Source: Bacteroidales bacterium (GTDB taxonomy: Bacteria > Bacteroidota > Bacteroidia > Bacteroidales > ML635J-15). From it: DNA of 64,000 nt. The first letter of the stretch is position 1. Each line of letters begins with the position of its first letter. The stretch lies in NCBI GenBank assembly GCA_017620015.1, contig JAFZRE010000009.1, positions 107,977-171,976 on the forward strand, written 5' to 3'. A program made the translations under genes and the position numbers. Under the pieces are notes generated by a model. The model saw only the letters and a list, made by a program, of their open reading frames with translations, was not told where the DNA came from and searched no databases. This document shows positions 25,622-34,613 of this stretch, one piece after another.

Positions 25622-26256
25622 ATCTGTTGTTTTAATGTTCCGTTATCGTTGAAAAGTTCGCAAATGTCTGTAGGTTTTTGGAGCCGTATTGTGTTAAGTC
25701 CAACTCCTTTTGCGCCAATGCAATGTTTTTCGCAGTCGTCGATGAAAAGGGTTTCGTTAGCGTTTAGGTTGTGTTTGGCTAGTATGTGTTTGAAAACATT
25801 TTCGCTTGGCTTGCGGTCGCCAATCATATATGAGAAGAAAATCTCATCAAAGCACTGCTCCGTGAAGTTGAATCCTGCATTTTCATTAAGGTAATTAACA
25901 AAATATTCTGCATTTACCACATCGCTGTTGCTGAGCATAAAGGTATGGTAATGGTTGTGAACTTTCGGAAGAAGTTGTTGGTGTTCGCGTTTAAAATCGA
26001 CAATCAATGTGTTCCAGGCGTCGCAGATTAGTTCGTCGGAGATGCCAGTTTCGAGTGCTGAGCGCAGTTCTTTACAGAATTGGGTGGTTGTAATTTGGTT
26101 TGATTCGAAACGTTTGGTAAGACCAATATCGTAGAGTTTGCGATATGGTTGTTCTGTCTTAACTCCTAATTGCTGTAAACGTTTGTCTATCAGTCCGACA
26201 TCAATTGTTATTATCGGTCCGCAGAGGTCGAATATTATATTTTTAATGGTTGACAT
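25618..26256 (-). CDS. HAD-superfamily hydrolase
   Basis: 212 aa from ATG 26256, a few bases upstream of FDLCGPIIT; an in-frame TTG at 26280 is rejected. Motif I is KNIIFDLCGPIITID, where the usual DxD reads DLC, so the second catalytic Asp is replaced by Cys. Motif II HTFMLSNSD (~103-111), motif III region GDRKPSENVF (~146) and motif IV TLFIDDCEKH (~170). The missing second Asp questions a classic phosphatase mechanism. Co-transcribed with the MsrA-AlkD gene. Confidence 0.85.
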   Translation of the reverse strand: MSTIKNIIFDLCGPIITIDVGLIDKRLQQLGVKTEQPYRKLYDIGLTKRFESNQITTTQFCKELRSALETGISDELICDAWNTLIVDFKREHQQLLPKVHNHYHTFMLSNSDVVNAEYFVNYLNENAGFNFTEQCFDEIFFSYMIGDRKPSENVFKHILAKHNLNANETLFIDDCEKHCIGAKGVGLNTIRLQKPTDICELFNDNGTLKQQI

Positions 26257-26288
26257 TTTTAATCGTTTATGATATGGCAAATACTATA

Positions 26289-26315
26289 CTTTTTGCATTA
26301 TGCAAAATAGATAGT
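26289..26315. repeat. 27-bp direct repeat, copy 1 (3' side of ATPase gene)
   Basis: CTTTTTGCATTATGCAAAAT plus AGATAGT; identical to 27477-27503. Contains the inverted repeat TTTTGCATTATGCAAAA. It also lies about 35 bp upstream of the HAD start. Confidence 0.85.
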
Positions 26316-26319
26316 GATG

Positions 26320-27447
26320 TTAATTATTTTCAAGCCATCTCGAAAAGAATACATCATATACGAAATATTCTGATTTATTGATACTTATCTCATCTAGTAT
26401 CAAGTCTTTTTCTATGAGCGATGATAATAATCGTTGTGAGTTTGCAGGAGTTCCAATTGAATATTTTGATAAAAATTTGCTTGACATTGGTTGTAAAACA
26501 GAGCCTTCTTTGGCTATTGCCTTTAGAAAATTCCATTGTTGAGTTGTGATAAGCGATCTATATTGCAAGAATATCGTTTCGTTGAGAGACAGAAGTTGTG
26601 CCGCCAAACCTTTTGCATCTGTTAATGTGATATTTCGTTTTGAATTTTGAAATATATAGTTGCAAAGCGATTGCGTGTAGAATGTATGGCATCGCGTGAA
26701 GTCGAGTATGAACTCCACGACTTCTGGCTCTATTGCTTTGCCATTCGATTCAAACAACCTATTTATAAATTCAGAATATTTATCGGCGGCAATTTTGCTT
26801 AAGTTTACGGGCATTGTACTACAATAGAATGGTTTGCGAGCGTTTATAAACATGTCTATCATCATGTGTCTGCGGCTGCCGCAAAAGATGAAGTTTACAT
26901 TTTTGAGCATTTGGATGTGTGTTCTCAGCACTGCTTCCATATATACACCCTTATATTCTCGTATTTGCTGAAATTCGTCGAAAGCAACGATGACTGGCTT
27001 GTCATGGTTCTCAAGAAAATTGAAAATGTTTTTCAGTGTAGTAAGCTTTTCGTCATCGCTATTGAAGGTGAGCGACAGCTCGGGACTGCCAGTCAGTTTG
27101 TCGAACGAAAGTGTAGGTTTCATCCCACCTATTGCTTTAAGTATTTTTTTCAGGACTGGTATTTTTTTCTGATATGCATCGACTATTGCTTCGGCGAATG
27201 CCGTTACGAAATCCTCCGTATTTTGGGTGGCATATATGTCAACATAGAAGGTATCGATGTCCATTTTTTGCTCTTTAATTTCGTCGAATAGACGGTATAT
27301 TAGTCCTGTTTTCCCCATTCTTCGTGGCGAAATCAAAGTGGCGTTGGCCCCGTTGGTGACAATGCGAAGCAAATCCTGCAATTCACTTTCTCGATCACAA
27401 AATAACTCTTTATCAACCTTTGGAGATAGTACAAACGGATTTTTCAT
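26320..27447 (-). CDS. AAA-family P-loop ATPase (PF01637-like), second copy
   Basis: 375 aa from ATG 27447 (an ATG 13 codons earlier lies upstream of the predicted promoter and is rejected). Walker A LISPRRMGKTGLIYR (~41-55), Walker B PVIVAFDEFQQIREY (~150-164) and FIFCGSRRHMMIDMF. The C-terminus YFVYDVFFSRWLENN resembles the end of the ATPase at 2889; overall plan and motifs match but identity is low. No partner gene is adjacent. It is bracketed by identical 27-bp direct repeats and has lower GC than the neighbouring operon, hinting at a mobile or acquired cassette. Confidence 0.85.
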   Translation of the reverse strand: MKNPFVLSPKVDKELFCDRESELQDLLRIVTNGANATLISPRRMGKTGLIYRLFDEIKEQKMDIDTFYVDIYATQNTEDFVTAFAEAIVDAYQKKIPVLKKILKAIGGMKPTLSFDKLTGSPELSLTFNSDDEKLTTLKNIFNFLENHDKPVIVAFDEFQQIREYKGVYMEAVLRTHIQMLKNVNFIFCGSRRHMMIDMFINARKPFYCSTMPVNLSKIAADKYSEFINRLFESNGKAIEPEVVEFILDFTRCHTFYTQSLCNYIFQNSKRNITLTDAKGLAAQLLSLNETIFLQYRSLITTQQWNFLKAIAKEGSVLQPMSSKFLSKYSIGTPANSQRLLSSLIEKDLILDEISINKSEYFVYDVFFSRWLENN

Positions 27448-27462
27448 GTGTATTATTTTTAT

Positions 27463-27471
27463 GCAAAAATA
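27463..27471 (-). promoter_or_regulatory. -7 box of the second ATPase gene
   Basis: Minus strand TATTTTTGC ending 15 bp before ATG 27447, immediately beside the upstream 27-bp repeat. Confidence 0.6.
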
Positions 27472-27476
27472 ATATT

Positions 27477-27503
27477 CTTTTTGCATTATGCAAAATAGAT
27501 AGT
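27477..27503. repeat. 27-bp direct repeat, copy 2 (promoter side of ATPase gene)
   Basis: Identical to 26289-26315, same orientation, 1188 bp apart. The internal 17-bp near-palindrome lies just upstream of the ATPase -7 box. Confidence 0.85.
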
Positions 27504-27596
27504 AAAATTTATTTACACCTAAAACATAACATACATATATTCAATAACTTAATCCAACAACACTATGATTATTGTTTATTAAAAGCAGCAAAAAAC

Positions 27597-28868
27597 TTAT
27601 CTTTTTATTCTAATTTCCTTCACAATTGCATATTCTCCATCATCGTTCAGAGTGATTTCGTAGCGGTGCTTCCCGTCTTTTGACTGGGTGTAGCGCAGAT
27701 TGCCTTTGGCATAAGGATAGAGCGGACGGGTACCGTAAATTGCATAGCCGTTTTTCTTCAGCCATTTTCCGATTTCCTTCATACGTTGAAGAGCTGCTTC
27801 GGGCAGTTGACCATCAGCATCGGGACCAACATTGAGCAGATAATTTCCACCTTTGGCGACAATGTCTATAAGTGTGTGTATCAGTTTGCGCGTACTCTTG
27901 TAATTGTCGCTCTCAACGTATGACCAGCTGTCGCCCATGCTCATGCAAGTCTCCCATGGATACAACAACAAACTATCGGGGACCTGCTGCTCGGGAGTGC
28001 GATAATTCTCGTATTTGCCACCTACACTACGGTCAACAATTATTAAGTCGGGGTTGTCCTTGCGAGCCATTGCTGCTATACGTGGCATATCAATGTCTTG
28101 TATGCGTTGGTAACATCCGAGCCATTCGCGGGTTTCGTCGTTCAAACTCCATTCTGGACGCACCCAGCCACCATCAAGCCAGAGAATGTCAATCTCTCCG
28201 TAATTGTGTGTAAGTTCGTATATCTGGTTGTAGGTAAACTGCTTGAAGTTCTCCCAACGTTGAGGATGCGAGGCTATGTCGTAGTTAACGTTGCGGTCGG
28301 GAGTTGCCCACTCATGTGCCCAGTAGTCGTCGTTGTGCCAGTCGGGTTTCGAGAAATACAGACCTATCCACATTCCTTCATCGCGGAATGCATCAACAAT
28401 GTCCTTTGTAATGTCGGGTTGTGCCGAAGTGTGGTAAGGACAATCTGAGCCTGCAACGCTGTAATCGCTCTGCTTGCTGTCGAACATGCAGAAGCCGTCG
28501 TGGTGCTTGGTGGTGAAAACCATATATTTCATACCAGCTTCCTTCGCAGCCTTTGCCCATTGCTTGGCGTCAAAATGCTTGGGATTGAAAGTCTTGTTCA
28601 AGGCTTGATATTCCTTCTTGTATTCGTAATAGTCGGCTCCGTTGCGATTTATCCACGGCTCGTTGCAGATGCTCCACGATTCCACCACGCCCCACTGTGA
28701 GTACATTCCCCAGTGTGCCATAAAGCCGAATTTCAGGTCTTGCCATTGCTCGATGCGATTGAGGATTATCGAATCGGTTTCGGGTTGAGTGTCACTTTGT
28801 GCCCAGCAAATTGCATACGAAAACGCGAATATTGTAAAAAGGGCAAATGTTAAAAGGATTCTTTTCAT
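27597..28868 (-). CDS. GH29 alpha-L-fucosidase
   Basis: 423 aa, signal peptide MKRILLTFALFTIFAFSYAICWAQ. Fucosidase barrel motifs: KFGFMAHWGMYSQWG (~47-61), AKEAGMKYMVFTTKHHDGFCMFDSKQSDY (~108-136), and IDILWLDGGWVRPEW (~225-239) with the catalytic nucleophile Asp in LDGGW. The C-terminal region is a short beta domain, so this is a compact GH29. Removes alpha-linked fucose from glycans such as mucin or fucosylated plant polymers. 18 bp downstream of the AAA_14 ATPase gene, so possibly co-transcribed. Confidence 0.95.
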   Translation of the reverse strand: MKRILLTFALFTIFAFSYAICWAQSDTQPETDSIILNRIEQWQDLKFGFMAHWGMYSQWGVVESWSICNEPWINRNGADYYEYKKEYQALNKTFNPKHFDAKQWAKAAKEAGMKYMVFTTKHHDGFCMFDSKQSDYSVAGSDCPYHTSAQPDITKDIVDAFRDEGMWIGLYFSKPDWHNDDYWAHEWATPDRNVNYDIASHPQRWENFKQFTYNQIYELTHNYGEIDILWLDGGWVRPEWSLNDETREWLGCYQRIQDIDMPRIAAMARKDNPDLIIVDRSVGGKYENYRTPEQQVPDSLLLYPWETCMSMGDSWSYVESDNYKSTRKLIHTLIDIVAKGGNYLLNVGPDADGQLPEAALQRMKEIGKWLKKNGYAIYGTRPLYPYAKGNLRYTQSKDGKHRYEITLNDDGEYAIVKEIRIKR

Positions 28869-28886
28869 GGTAATGGTTATTTGATT

Positions 28887-30080
28887 TTAGTTTAAAAGGA
28901 AGTCACCTGCTGATAAAACTTGTATGCCATCGTCGTTGGTGATAGATGCAAGAGGATCCATAGTAATAACAAATTTCGGGAAATTATCCTTGATTAGTTT
29001 TAAGTTGCCGAACTCACGCTCGTATGTTTCAGAATTTGAAATCTGGAGGGACACTTGGTAATAAGCGGTTTCGTCACCTTTTTTTGCAACAAAATCTATC
29101 TCTTTCCCGTCAAGTTGTCCAACATACACAATGTATCCCATCATACGTAATTTGATATATACTGCGTTTTCCAGAACCTTTTCCAAGTCCCACTGTCGCA
29201 TACTTCTGCATAGGTAGTTACGGATGCCAAGTTCTTCAAAATAATATTTCTCCTGTTGTTCGAATAGCTTTTTGCCTTTGATGTCGTATCGTTCTACGCG
29301 GTCTATCATATATGTGGCACATAAAGTGTTCATATAATCGGAAATAGTATTTGAAGATACTGATATTCCTTTGCTTTTCATGAACTTGGCAATGCTGTTT
29401 GCAGAAAACAGTTTTCCGCTGCTGTCAGCGACAAATCGTGCTAGGTTATCAATGAATGCCACATTTCTGATTTGTTTGCGGCATAGTATGTCGCGAACAA
29501 AAATAGTGTCGTAGATACTACATAAATAATCAGTACGTGTTCGAATGTCTTGGGCAGGAATGTTGCTTAAAAAAGGCAGACCACCCCATTTTAAGTATGC
29601 AACCAATGCATCCTGAGAATGTTGGAGATTATGGAAAACGAGAAATTCTTTATAGCTGAGGCTGTATATATGCACGGGAAAGTATCTGCCAGCAAATGTA
29701 GAGGCAATGTCGCTAGATAACATCATAGCATTACTACCAGTAACGATAATATCTACATTATCCTGTTTTATCCACCATCGGAGAGTTTTTTCAAACTCGG
29801 CAATTTCCTGAACTTCATCAATAAGTAGATAATTGTGTGTCCCATTTATATGATGCTCCTTAATCCATAGGTTTAAATCTTCAAAATTTTTGATCTTGGA
29901 ATTTTCCGGATTTTCCATATCCAAAAACATAATGTTTCCCCTTTTTTGCAAAATATCAGATAGGTTTTCAAGAATACAACTTTTCCCTGCGCGACGATGC
30001 CCAGTCAGTACGATCACTTCGCCTTTGCCCAAAAGTTCAATTACACGATTTGTGTAATCTGCTCTATTTATTCTCTCCAT
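28887..30080 (-). CDS. AAA_14/DUF4143-family ATPase
   Basis: 397 aa from ATG 30080; the upstream TTG lies in the promoter. AAA_14 domain (~1-175): Walker A LTGHRRAGKSCILENL (~24-39) and Walker B NYLLIDEVQEI. DUF4143 domain (~200-350), the winged-helix plus PD-(D/E)xK-like region: CSIYDTIFVRDIL, ENAVYIKLRMMGYIVYVG then GKEIDFVAKK-x5-YYQVSLQIS, the IDFVAKK...YQV set resembling a nuclease-like core. Members are abundant in Bacteroidota with unknown roles. Its promoter sits inside an inverted repeat (30087-30112). Confidence 0.9.
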   Translation of the reverse strand: MERINRADYTNRVIELLGKGEVIVLTGHRRAGKSCILENLSDILQKRGNIMFLDMENPENSKIKNFEDLNLWIKEHHINGTHNYLLIDEVQEIAEFEKTLRWWIKQDNVDIIVTGSNAMMLSSDIASTFAGRYFPVHIYSLSYKEFLVFHNLQHSQDALVAYLKWGGLPFLSNIPAQDIRTRTDYLCSIYDTIFVRDILCRKQIRNVAFIDNLARFVADSSGKLFSANSIAKFMKSKGISVSSNTISDYMNTLCATYMIDRVERYDIKGKKLFEQQEKYYFEELGIRNYLCRSMRQWDLEKVLENAVYIKLRMMGYIVYVGQLDGKEIDFVAKKGDETAYYQVSLQISNSETYEREFGNLKLIKDNFPKFVITMDPLASITNDDGIQVLSAGDFLLN

Positions 30081-30086
30081 ACTTAA

Positions 30087-30112
30087 AACTTTTTGCAAAA
30101 ATACAAAAAGTT
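30087..30112. promoter_or_regulatory. Inverted repeat spanning the -7 box of the AAA_14 gene
   Basis: AACTTTTTG (30087-30095) and CAAAAAGTT (30104-30112), perfect 9-bp arms around 8 bp. The minus-strand -7 box TATTTTTGC (30095-30103) fills the loop, so a dimeric repressor here would cover it. Confidence 0.65.
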
Positions 30113-30138
30113 CTCAATATACAGAGAAGTTTTTAATA

Positions 30139-32220
30139 TTATTTTCTGCTTTTGTATTTAATTGTGATGTCTTCCAAATCGTTGTCGTTGCTGCTGAACC
30201 CAACTTGCAGTATTAGTTTCTCGCCGTTTCTGGGTTCGGACATTTCGCCAGTCTTTTCATCGAATCTGCGTAGCCAGAACTTGTCAATCTTTATGTCGAA
30301 TGTGCTTGTGCCACCAACTGGAACTTCTATTTTTTGCATTCCTATGAGCGACTTTTGCAATCCGCTTTTGTCGTTCGGATTCTTGATATATACCTGAATT
30401 ACAGATTTTCCCGACTTGCATTTCGCTTTTGTGCCATTATTGCTGATTGTTCCCGTGATGCGCATTTCACGTTTGTCGAAATTAATATCTGACAATTGGA
30501 AATCTGAATACGAAAGTCCGTAGCCAAATGGGAACAATGGTTTTTCCTGCATATATTTATAGGTACGACCTTGCATGTCGTAGTCATCAAAGTCGGGAAG
30601 CTGTGCGGTTGATTTGTAGAAAGTTACGGGCAGATGACCAAAGTTGTCGCAGTCGCCAGCCAATGCCGAGGCTACGGACTCTCCCATGTCCTCGCCACCG
30701 TACCAGCAAACCATTATGGCATTTGTTTCGTCGATAATGTTTTCAAGGGCGATTGCACTACCTGAACATAACAACAGAACCACTGGTTTGCCAAGTTTTT
30801 TCAGTTGTTTTATCTCATCGATTTGATTATCGGGAAGCTCTATCCTTGTACGGTCGCCCTTGTGGAAACCAGGGATGTCGATTGGAAGTTCTTCGCCTTC
30901 GAGTTGCGGATTAAGTCCGCCTGCATAGACAATTATGGCGGCATCATTGGCATTTTTTGAAATTACAAAACGCTGGCTCAGTCCTTCCAAGATGGTTGAA
31001 GTGTGAAGCGGTGTGCCGTTGTAATTGCCGAGTGGCATAAGAGTGTCGTTGGCATTCGGCCCTGCGAGGTAAATCCGTTTTCCATCGATTGGCAGAATGC
31101 CGTCATTTTTTAGTAGTACAAATGTCTCTGTTGCGGCGTCGTGCGGCGTGATTTCTGGCAAATTGTTGAACCTTGGATGAGACTCTGTAATTTCCATACG
31201 CAGAGAAAGAACTCTACGCAGATGTTCGTCAATCTTGCTTTCGTGAATATATCCAGAATCAACGGCAGTTTTCAATGCTTGTAAACCGCTTCCGCATTCA
31301 AGGTCGACTTCGCTACCGAAAGCATCGGAAGCAGCAAGTGCCGCCGTGGCGTGGGTTTTATGGCGAGGAATCACGGTGTCACGTTCCCAGCAGTCGTTCA
31401 ACGCCCAGCAGTCGGTAACTACTATGCCATCGTATTTCCATTTGTTACGCAGTATATCAACCAGAAGTTCATGGTTGGTGCAACAGGGGCTTCCGTTGAG
31501 GCGGTTATAGCCGCACATTACCTGCTTGACATCGCTGTGGTCGATAATGTATTCGAATGCTGGAAGGTAAGTTGTCCAGAGGTCGCGTTGCGAAATATTT
31601 GCATCGAACTGGTGGCGAGTGCCTTCTGGACCGCTATGTACTGCAAAATGCTTTAGGCAAGCTGCCGCAGTAAGTGAACCATCGTTGCTACCATGCTGAA
31701 GTCCGCCAACACAGGCAGCGCCCATTTTAGCCGTTAGGTAAGGATCTTCGCCGTAGGTTTCCATACCACGTCCCCAACGCGGATCACGGAAAATGTTGAT
31801 GTTTGGCGTAAAGAATGTAAGTCCAGTATAATCACCGTAATTGCCTTGGACTTGTGATTCGCAATATTTTTTATGCGCTTCGGCGGCTACCTGCGAGAAA
31901 ATATTTTCAACCATTTTACTATCGAACGATGCCGCCAACGCTATCGGCATAGGCCATACTGTTGCCGTTCCGTTGCGACCTATGCCATGCAAGGCTTCGT
32001 TCCACCAGCTGTATGGTTTCAGGCCAAGGCGTGTGATTGCAGGATTCTGGTGTTCAAGCAGGGAAAGCTTTTCGTCAATGGTAAGCCTTCCTATAAGGTC
32101 GTCAACGCGGGTTTCGATGTCTAGAGTAGTGTCTTGAAAAGGATATTGCTGGGCGAAAGCAATTATAGGCATTATGCAATACATTGTCATTGCAAATAGT
32201 CTATATAATAGGTGCTTCAT
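30139..32220 (-). CDS. GH3 beta-xylosidase/beta-glucosidase
   Basis: 693 aa from ATG 32220 with a signal peptide (MKHLLYRLFAMTMYCIMPIIAFAQ). GH3 N-domain: PYSWWNEALHG, FFTPNINIFRDPRWGRGMETYGEDPYL, LKHFAVHSGPEGTRHQFDA, and the nucleophile motif IVVTDCWALNDC. GH3 C-domain: EEDMG-type GGEDMGESVASALAGD and a fibronectin-like tail. Lacks the PA14 insertion, hence shorter than ~860-aa xylosidases. Likely trims beta-linked xylose or glucose from plant oligosaccharides. Next to the ATPase and fucosidase genes. Confidence 0.95.
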   Translation of the reverse strand: MKHLLYRLFAMTMYCIMPIIAFAQQYPFQDTTLDIETRVDDLIGRLTIDEKLSLLEHQNPAITRLGLKPYSWWNEALHGIGRNGTATVWPMPIALAASFDSKMVENIFSQVAAEAHKKYCESQVQGNYGDYTGLTFFTPNINIFRDPRWGRGMETYGEDPYLTAKMGAACVGGLQHGSNDGSLTAAACLKHFAVHSGPEGTRHQFDANISQRDLWTTYLPAFEYIIDHSDVKQVMCGYNRLNGSPCCTNHELLVDILRNKWKYDGIVVTDCWALNDCWERDTVIPRHKTHATAALAASDAFGSEVDLECGSGLQALKTAVDSGYIHESKIDEHLRRVLSLRMEITESHPRFNNLPEITPHDAATETFVLLKNDGILPIDGKRIYLAGPNANDTLMPLGNYNGTPLHTSTILEGLSQRFVISKNANDAAIIVYAGGLNPQLEGEELPIDIPGFHKGDRTRIELPDNQIDEIKQLKKLGKPVVLLLCSGSAIALENIIDETNAIMVCWYGGEDMGESVASALAGDCDNFGHLPVTFYKSTAQLPDFDDYDMQGRTYKYMQEKPLFPFGYGLSYSDFQLSDINFDKREMRITGTISNNGTKAKCKSGKSVIQVYIKNPNDKSGLQKSLIGMQKIEVPVGGTSTFDIKIDKFWLRRFDEKTGEMSEPRNGEKLILQVGFSSNDNDLEDITIKYKSRK

Positions 32221-32248
32221 TGTGCAAAATAATCTTGTAATGAATAAC

Positions 32249-32273
32249 AAAAGCCCTCCGAAGAGAGCTTTTT
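32249..32273 (-). terminator. Terminator of porE-like gene
   Basis: Minus-strand hairpin AAAGCTCTC-TTCG-GAGGGCTTT with a GU pair and a T run, 20 bp after the stop at 32293. Confidence 0.85.
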
Positions 32274-32292
32274 ATGTTATTAGAATTCAATC

Positions 32293-34371
32293 TTAGAAGT
32301 CGTCGCCATCAGAATGTTTTATTACAGCATTACCTTTCTTCGCTGCTTCCTCTTCTGCGGCCTTCTTCATTTCTTCCTCTAAACCGTAATCTGTTGACAC
32401 AACACTAAATTCGGTACGACGGTTTAGCTGATGGCATATTTCCTTCTTTCCAAAATCAGCAAGCTTGTTGATGTAGTCTTCGGTAAGAACATCACCGACC
32501 TTCAAGAAAGTGTATTGCTTTGCCATCTGTGCGGTTACAGTCTTTGGTTCTGTTTCTCCAAAACCTTTTGCTGTAAGTCTGTCTGGCTTTATACCTTTTG
32601 AAATAAGGTAGTCAACACACGACTTTGCTCTTGCCAGCGAAAGCGTCATATTGTAGTCATCGTTGCCGCGGAAGTCAGTATGTGCACGCATTTCGATTGT
32701 GATGTTCGGGTTGTCGTTCAAAGTCTTTACCAATCCGTCGAGCGAAACTGTTGATTCCGGCTTCAAGTCAGCCTTGTCGTATGCATATTCAATGTTTGGC
32801 AATTCGATAACTCTTGGAATTCTTCCCAAGTTAAGTATTACATTGTATGCAGTATCGTATTCAACCTTTGCTGTTGAGAATCGTGTCGAATTCGAGAAGT
32901 AATCCTTTGATACTTCACCCTTTACTTCATATACCTTATCTTTCTCCAGTTGCATTGTAAACTGACCCTTTTCGTTTGATGTCAGTTCCTTTACAACAGC
33001 GCCATCGGCATATACTGTAATTTTAGCTTCCTTTATAGGAATCTTCTTGTCAATATTTGTGGTGTCGTAAATCACACCATTCATTGTAATCATAAGTGGC
33101 GGCAATACGAACGAATAAATATCATCGCTTCCCTTTCCGCCCTTACGGTTTGACGAGAAGTAACCGGATTCTTCCTTGCCGTTGAAGATAATGCCGAAAT
33201 CATCAAATGAAGAGTTTATCGGGTATTTCAAATTTTCAACGTCTGTGAACTCACGGCCCTTCTTAACAGCCTTATAGATGTCAAGGCCACCCATTCCCTG
33301 ATGACCGTCGGAAGCAAAGTACAAGTCACCGTTTTCACGAACAGTCGGGAAAACCTCATCGCCAAGAGTATTGATTTTTGGACCAAGGTTGATTGGCTTT
33401 GTGAATTTGTTGGAAGTTCCAACCCTCTGAGCCATATAGATGTCCTGTCCTCCGTAACCACCTTCAACTTCGGCGCTGAAGTACAAGGTCTTGTCGTCGG
33501 GAGACAAAGCAGGATAACCGACTTCTGCCGACTCGAATCCTGGAATTTCGAGAAGGACGGGCTGCCCCCATGCGTTACCTTTCTTTGTGCTAAGGTATAT
33601 CTTGCAAGGTTCATCAACCTTCTTACCAGCCTTACAACGTGTAAAGTACATATCGGTACCTTTCAGAGAAACCGTCGAAGCACCTTCATCGTCCTCGGTG
33701 TTTACTCCACCAACAATAGGTGTTGGCGAAGACCAAGCGCCTTTTCTATCTTGAGTTACTTCGAAAATATCTGTAAATTTCTGTCCAGACTTGTAGTTAT
33801 CGCGGCTACCCTGCGAGCCTTCGCGCGACGATGTAAAATAAACAGTGCGGTAATCCTTCGATGCCCAAACTATCGAGAAGTCGGCCTGAGCAGTATTAAA
33901 CTTCGACACATTGGTAACCTTATAGCGAGTCGGACGGCTAATCCATGTCGGAACAATCTTGCACGATTCCTTACCACTCTTAGCACGGTGGTCCTGCGGT
34001 GCATATCTAAGATATTGCTGATAGTAATCAACAGCTTCCTCGTACTTTCCGTTCATTCTGAGTGCATCAGCATAGAAAAGCAAAACGTCTGGCTTGATGA
34101 CACCCCTGACAAAATTCTTCACAGCAACCCTGAAGTACATTTCCGACTTGTCGGTATTACCAAGTTCCTTGTAGCAATATCCAAGTTGGTAATTGACTTT
34201 TGCAAGGTCTTCCTTTGCAGAGATACTTGGCAAAGCCTTTTCGTAATAGTCCTTAGCCAAGTCGAATGAATACTGGTTGAAATATTCGTTTCCCTTATCA
34301 ATCAAGGCTTTCTGTGCCTGTAAGAATAGCACCGAGAAAACCATTATTGCTATTATGAGCAGTCGTTTCAT
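32293..34371 (-). CDS. porE: PorE-like T9SS component (TPR-propeller-OmpA)
   Basis: 692 aa from ATG 34371 (MKRLLIIAIMVFSVLFLQAQ signal); the longer frame to 34512 lacks a signal and passes the promoter. Four parts in order: TPRs (~20-130, ALRMNGKYEEAVDYYQQYLRYAP), a PD40-type beta-propeller (~170-410, ALSPDDKTLYFSAEVEGGYGGQDIY and two similar blades), a carboxypeptidase-regulatory-like domain (~420-500) and an OmpA peptidoglycan-binding domain (~525-660, AHTDFRGNDDYNMTLSLARAKSCVDYL). This is the domain plan known for PorE, which anchors type IX secretion to peptidoglycan. The acidic/Ala-rich tail is low complexity. -7 box TATATTTG at 34405-34412. Confidence 0.8.
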   Translation of the reverse strand: MKRLLIIAIMVFSVLFLQAQKALIDKGNEYFNQYSFDLAKDYYEKALPSISAKEDLAKVNYQLGYCYKELGNTDKSEMYFRVAVKNFVRGVIKPDVLLFYADALRMNGKYEEAVDYYQQYLRYAPQDHRAKSGKESCKIVPTWISRPTRYKVTNVSKFNTAQADFSIVWASKDYRTVYFTSSREGSQGSRDNYKSGQKFTDIFEVTQDRKGAWSSPTPIVGGVNTEDDEGASTVSLKGTDMYFTRCKAGKKVDEPCKIYLSTKKGNAWGQPVLLEIPGFESAEVGYPALSPDDKTLYFSAEVEGGYGGQDIYMAQRVGTSNKFTKPINLGPKINTLGDEVFPTVRENGDLYFASDGHQGMGGLDIYKAVKKGREFTDVENLKYPINSSFDDFGIIFNGKEESGYFSSNRKGGKGSDDIYSFVLPPLMITMNGVIYDTTNIDKKIPIKEAKITVYADGAVVKELTSNEKGQFTMQLEKDKVYEVKGEVSKDYFSNSTRFSTAKVEYDTAYNVILNLGRIPRVIELPNIEYAYDKADLKPESTVSLDGLVKTLNDNPNITIEMRAHTDFRGNDDYNMTLSLARAKSCVDYLISKGIKPDRLTAKGFGETEPKTVTAQMAKQYTFLKVGDVLTEDYINKLADFGKKEICHQLNRRTEFSVVSTDYGLEEEMKKAAEEEAAKKGNAVIKHSDGDDF

Positions 34372-34404
34372 ATTTTTACAGAATATCCATTTTAAAAAAT
34401 TGCC

Positions 34405-34412
34405 CAAATATA
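34405..34412 (-). promoter_or_regulatory. -7 box of the porE-like gene
   Basis: Minus strand TATATTTG, 34 bp upstream of ATG 34371. Confidence 0.55.
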
Positions 34413-34613
34413 CATTTATTTTTTCAATCAATTGCAAACATATTAAAATTTTATAATCGAAAAAACATCTGCATGGCAAACAAGCAACGATGCAAAAACA
34501 CATCCGAGGCAATAACTTATATGCACAAGATTTATACCGTCAAGGCAAAATTGCCGTTTTGAGTAAAAACTTGGCGCCCCGTTTCAACAAGGATTACTTA
34601 TATCCTCGTCACA

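Noticed and set aside
26289..27503. Transposon with terminal repeats around the ATPase
   Set aside because: The repeats are direct, not inverted, and no transposase or target duplication was seen; kept only as a possible cassette.
34440..34560. 29-codon plus-strand frame (MANKQRCKNTSEAI...) between porE-like and frr genes
   Set aside because: No promoter or similarity and it is in a non-coding gap.
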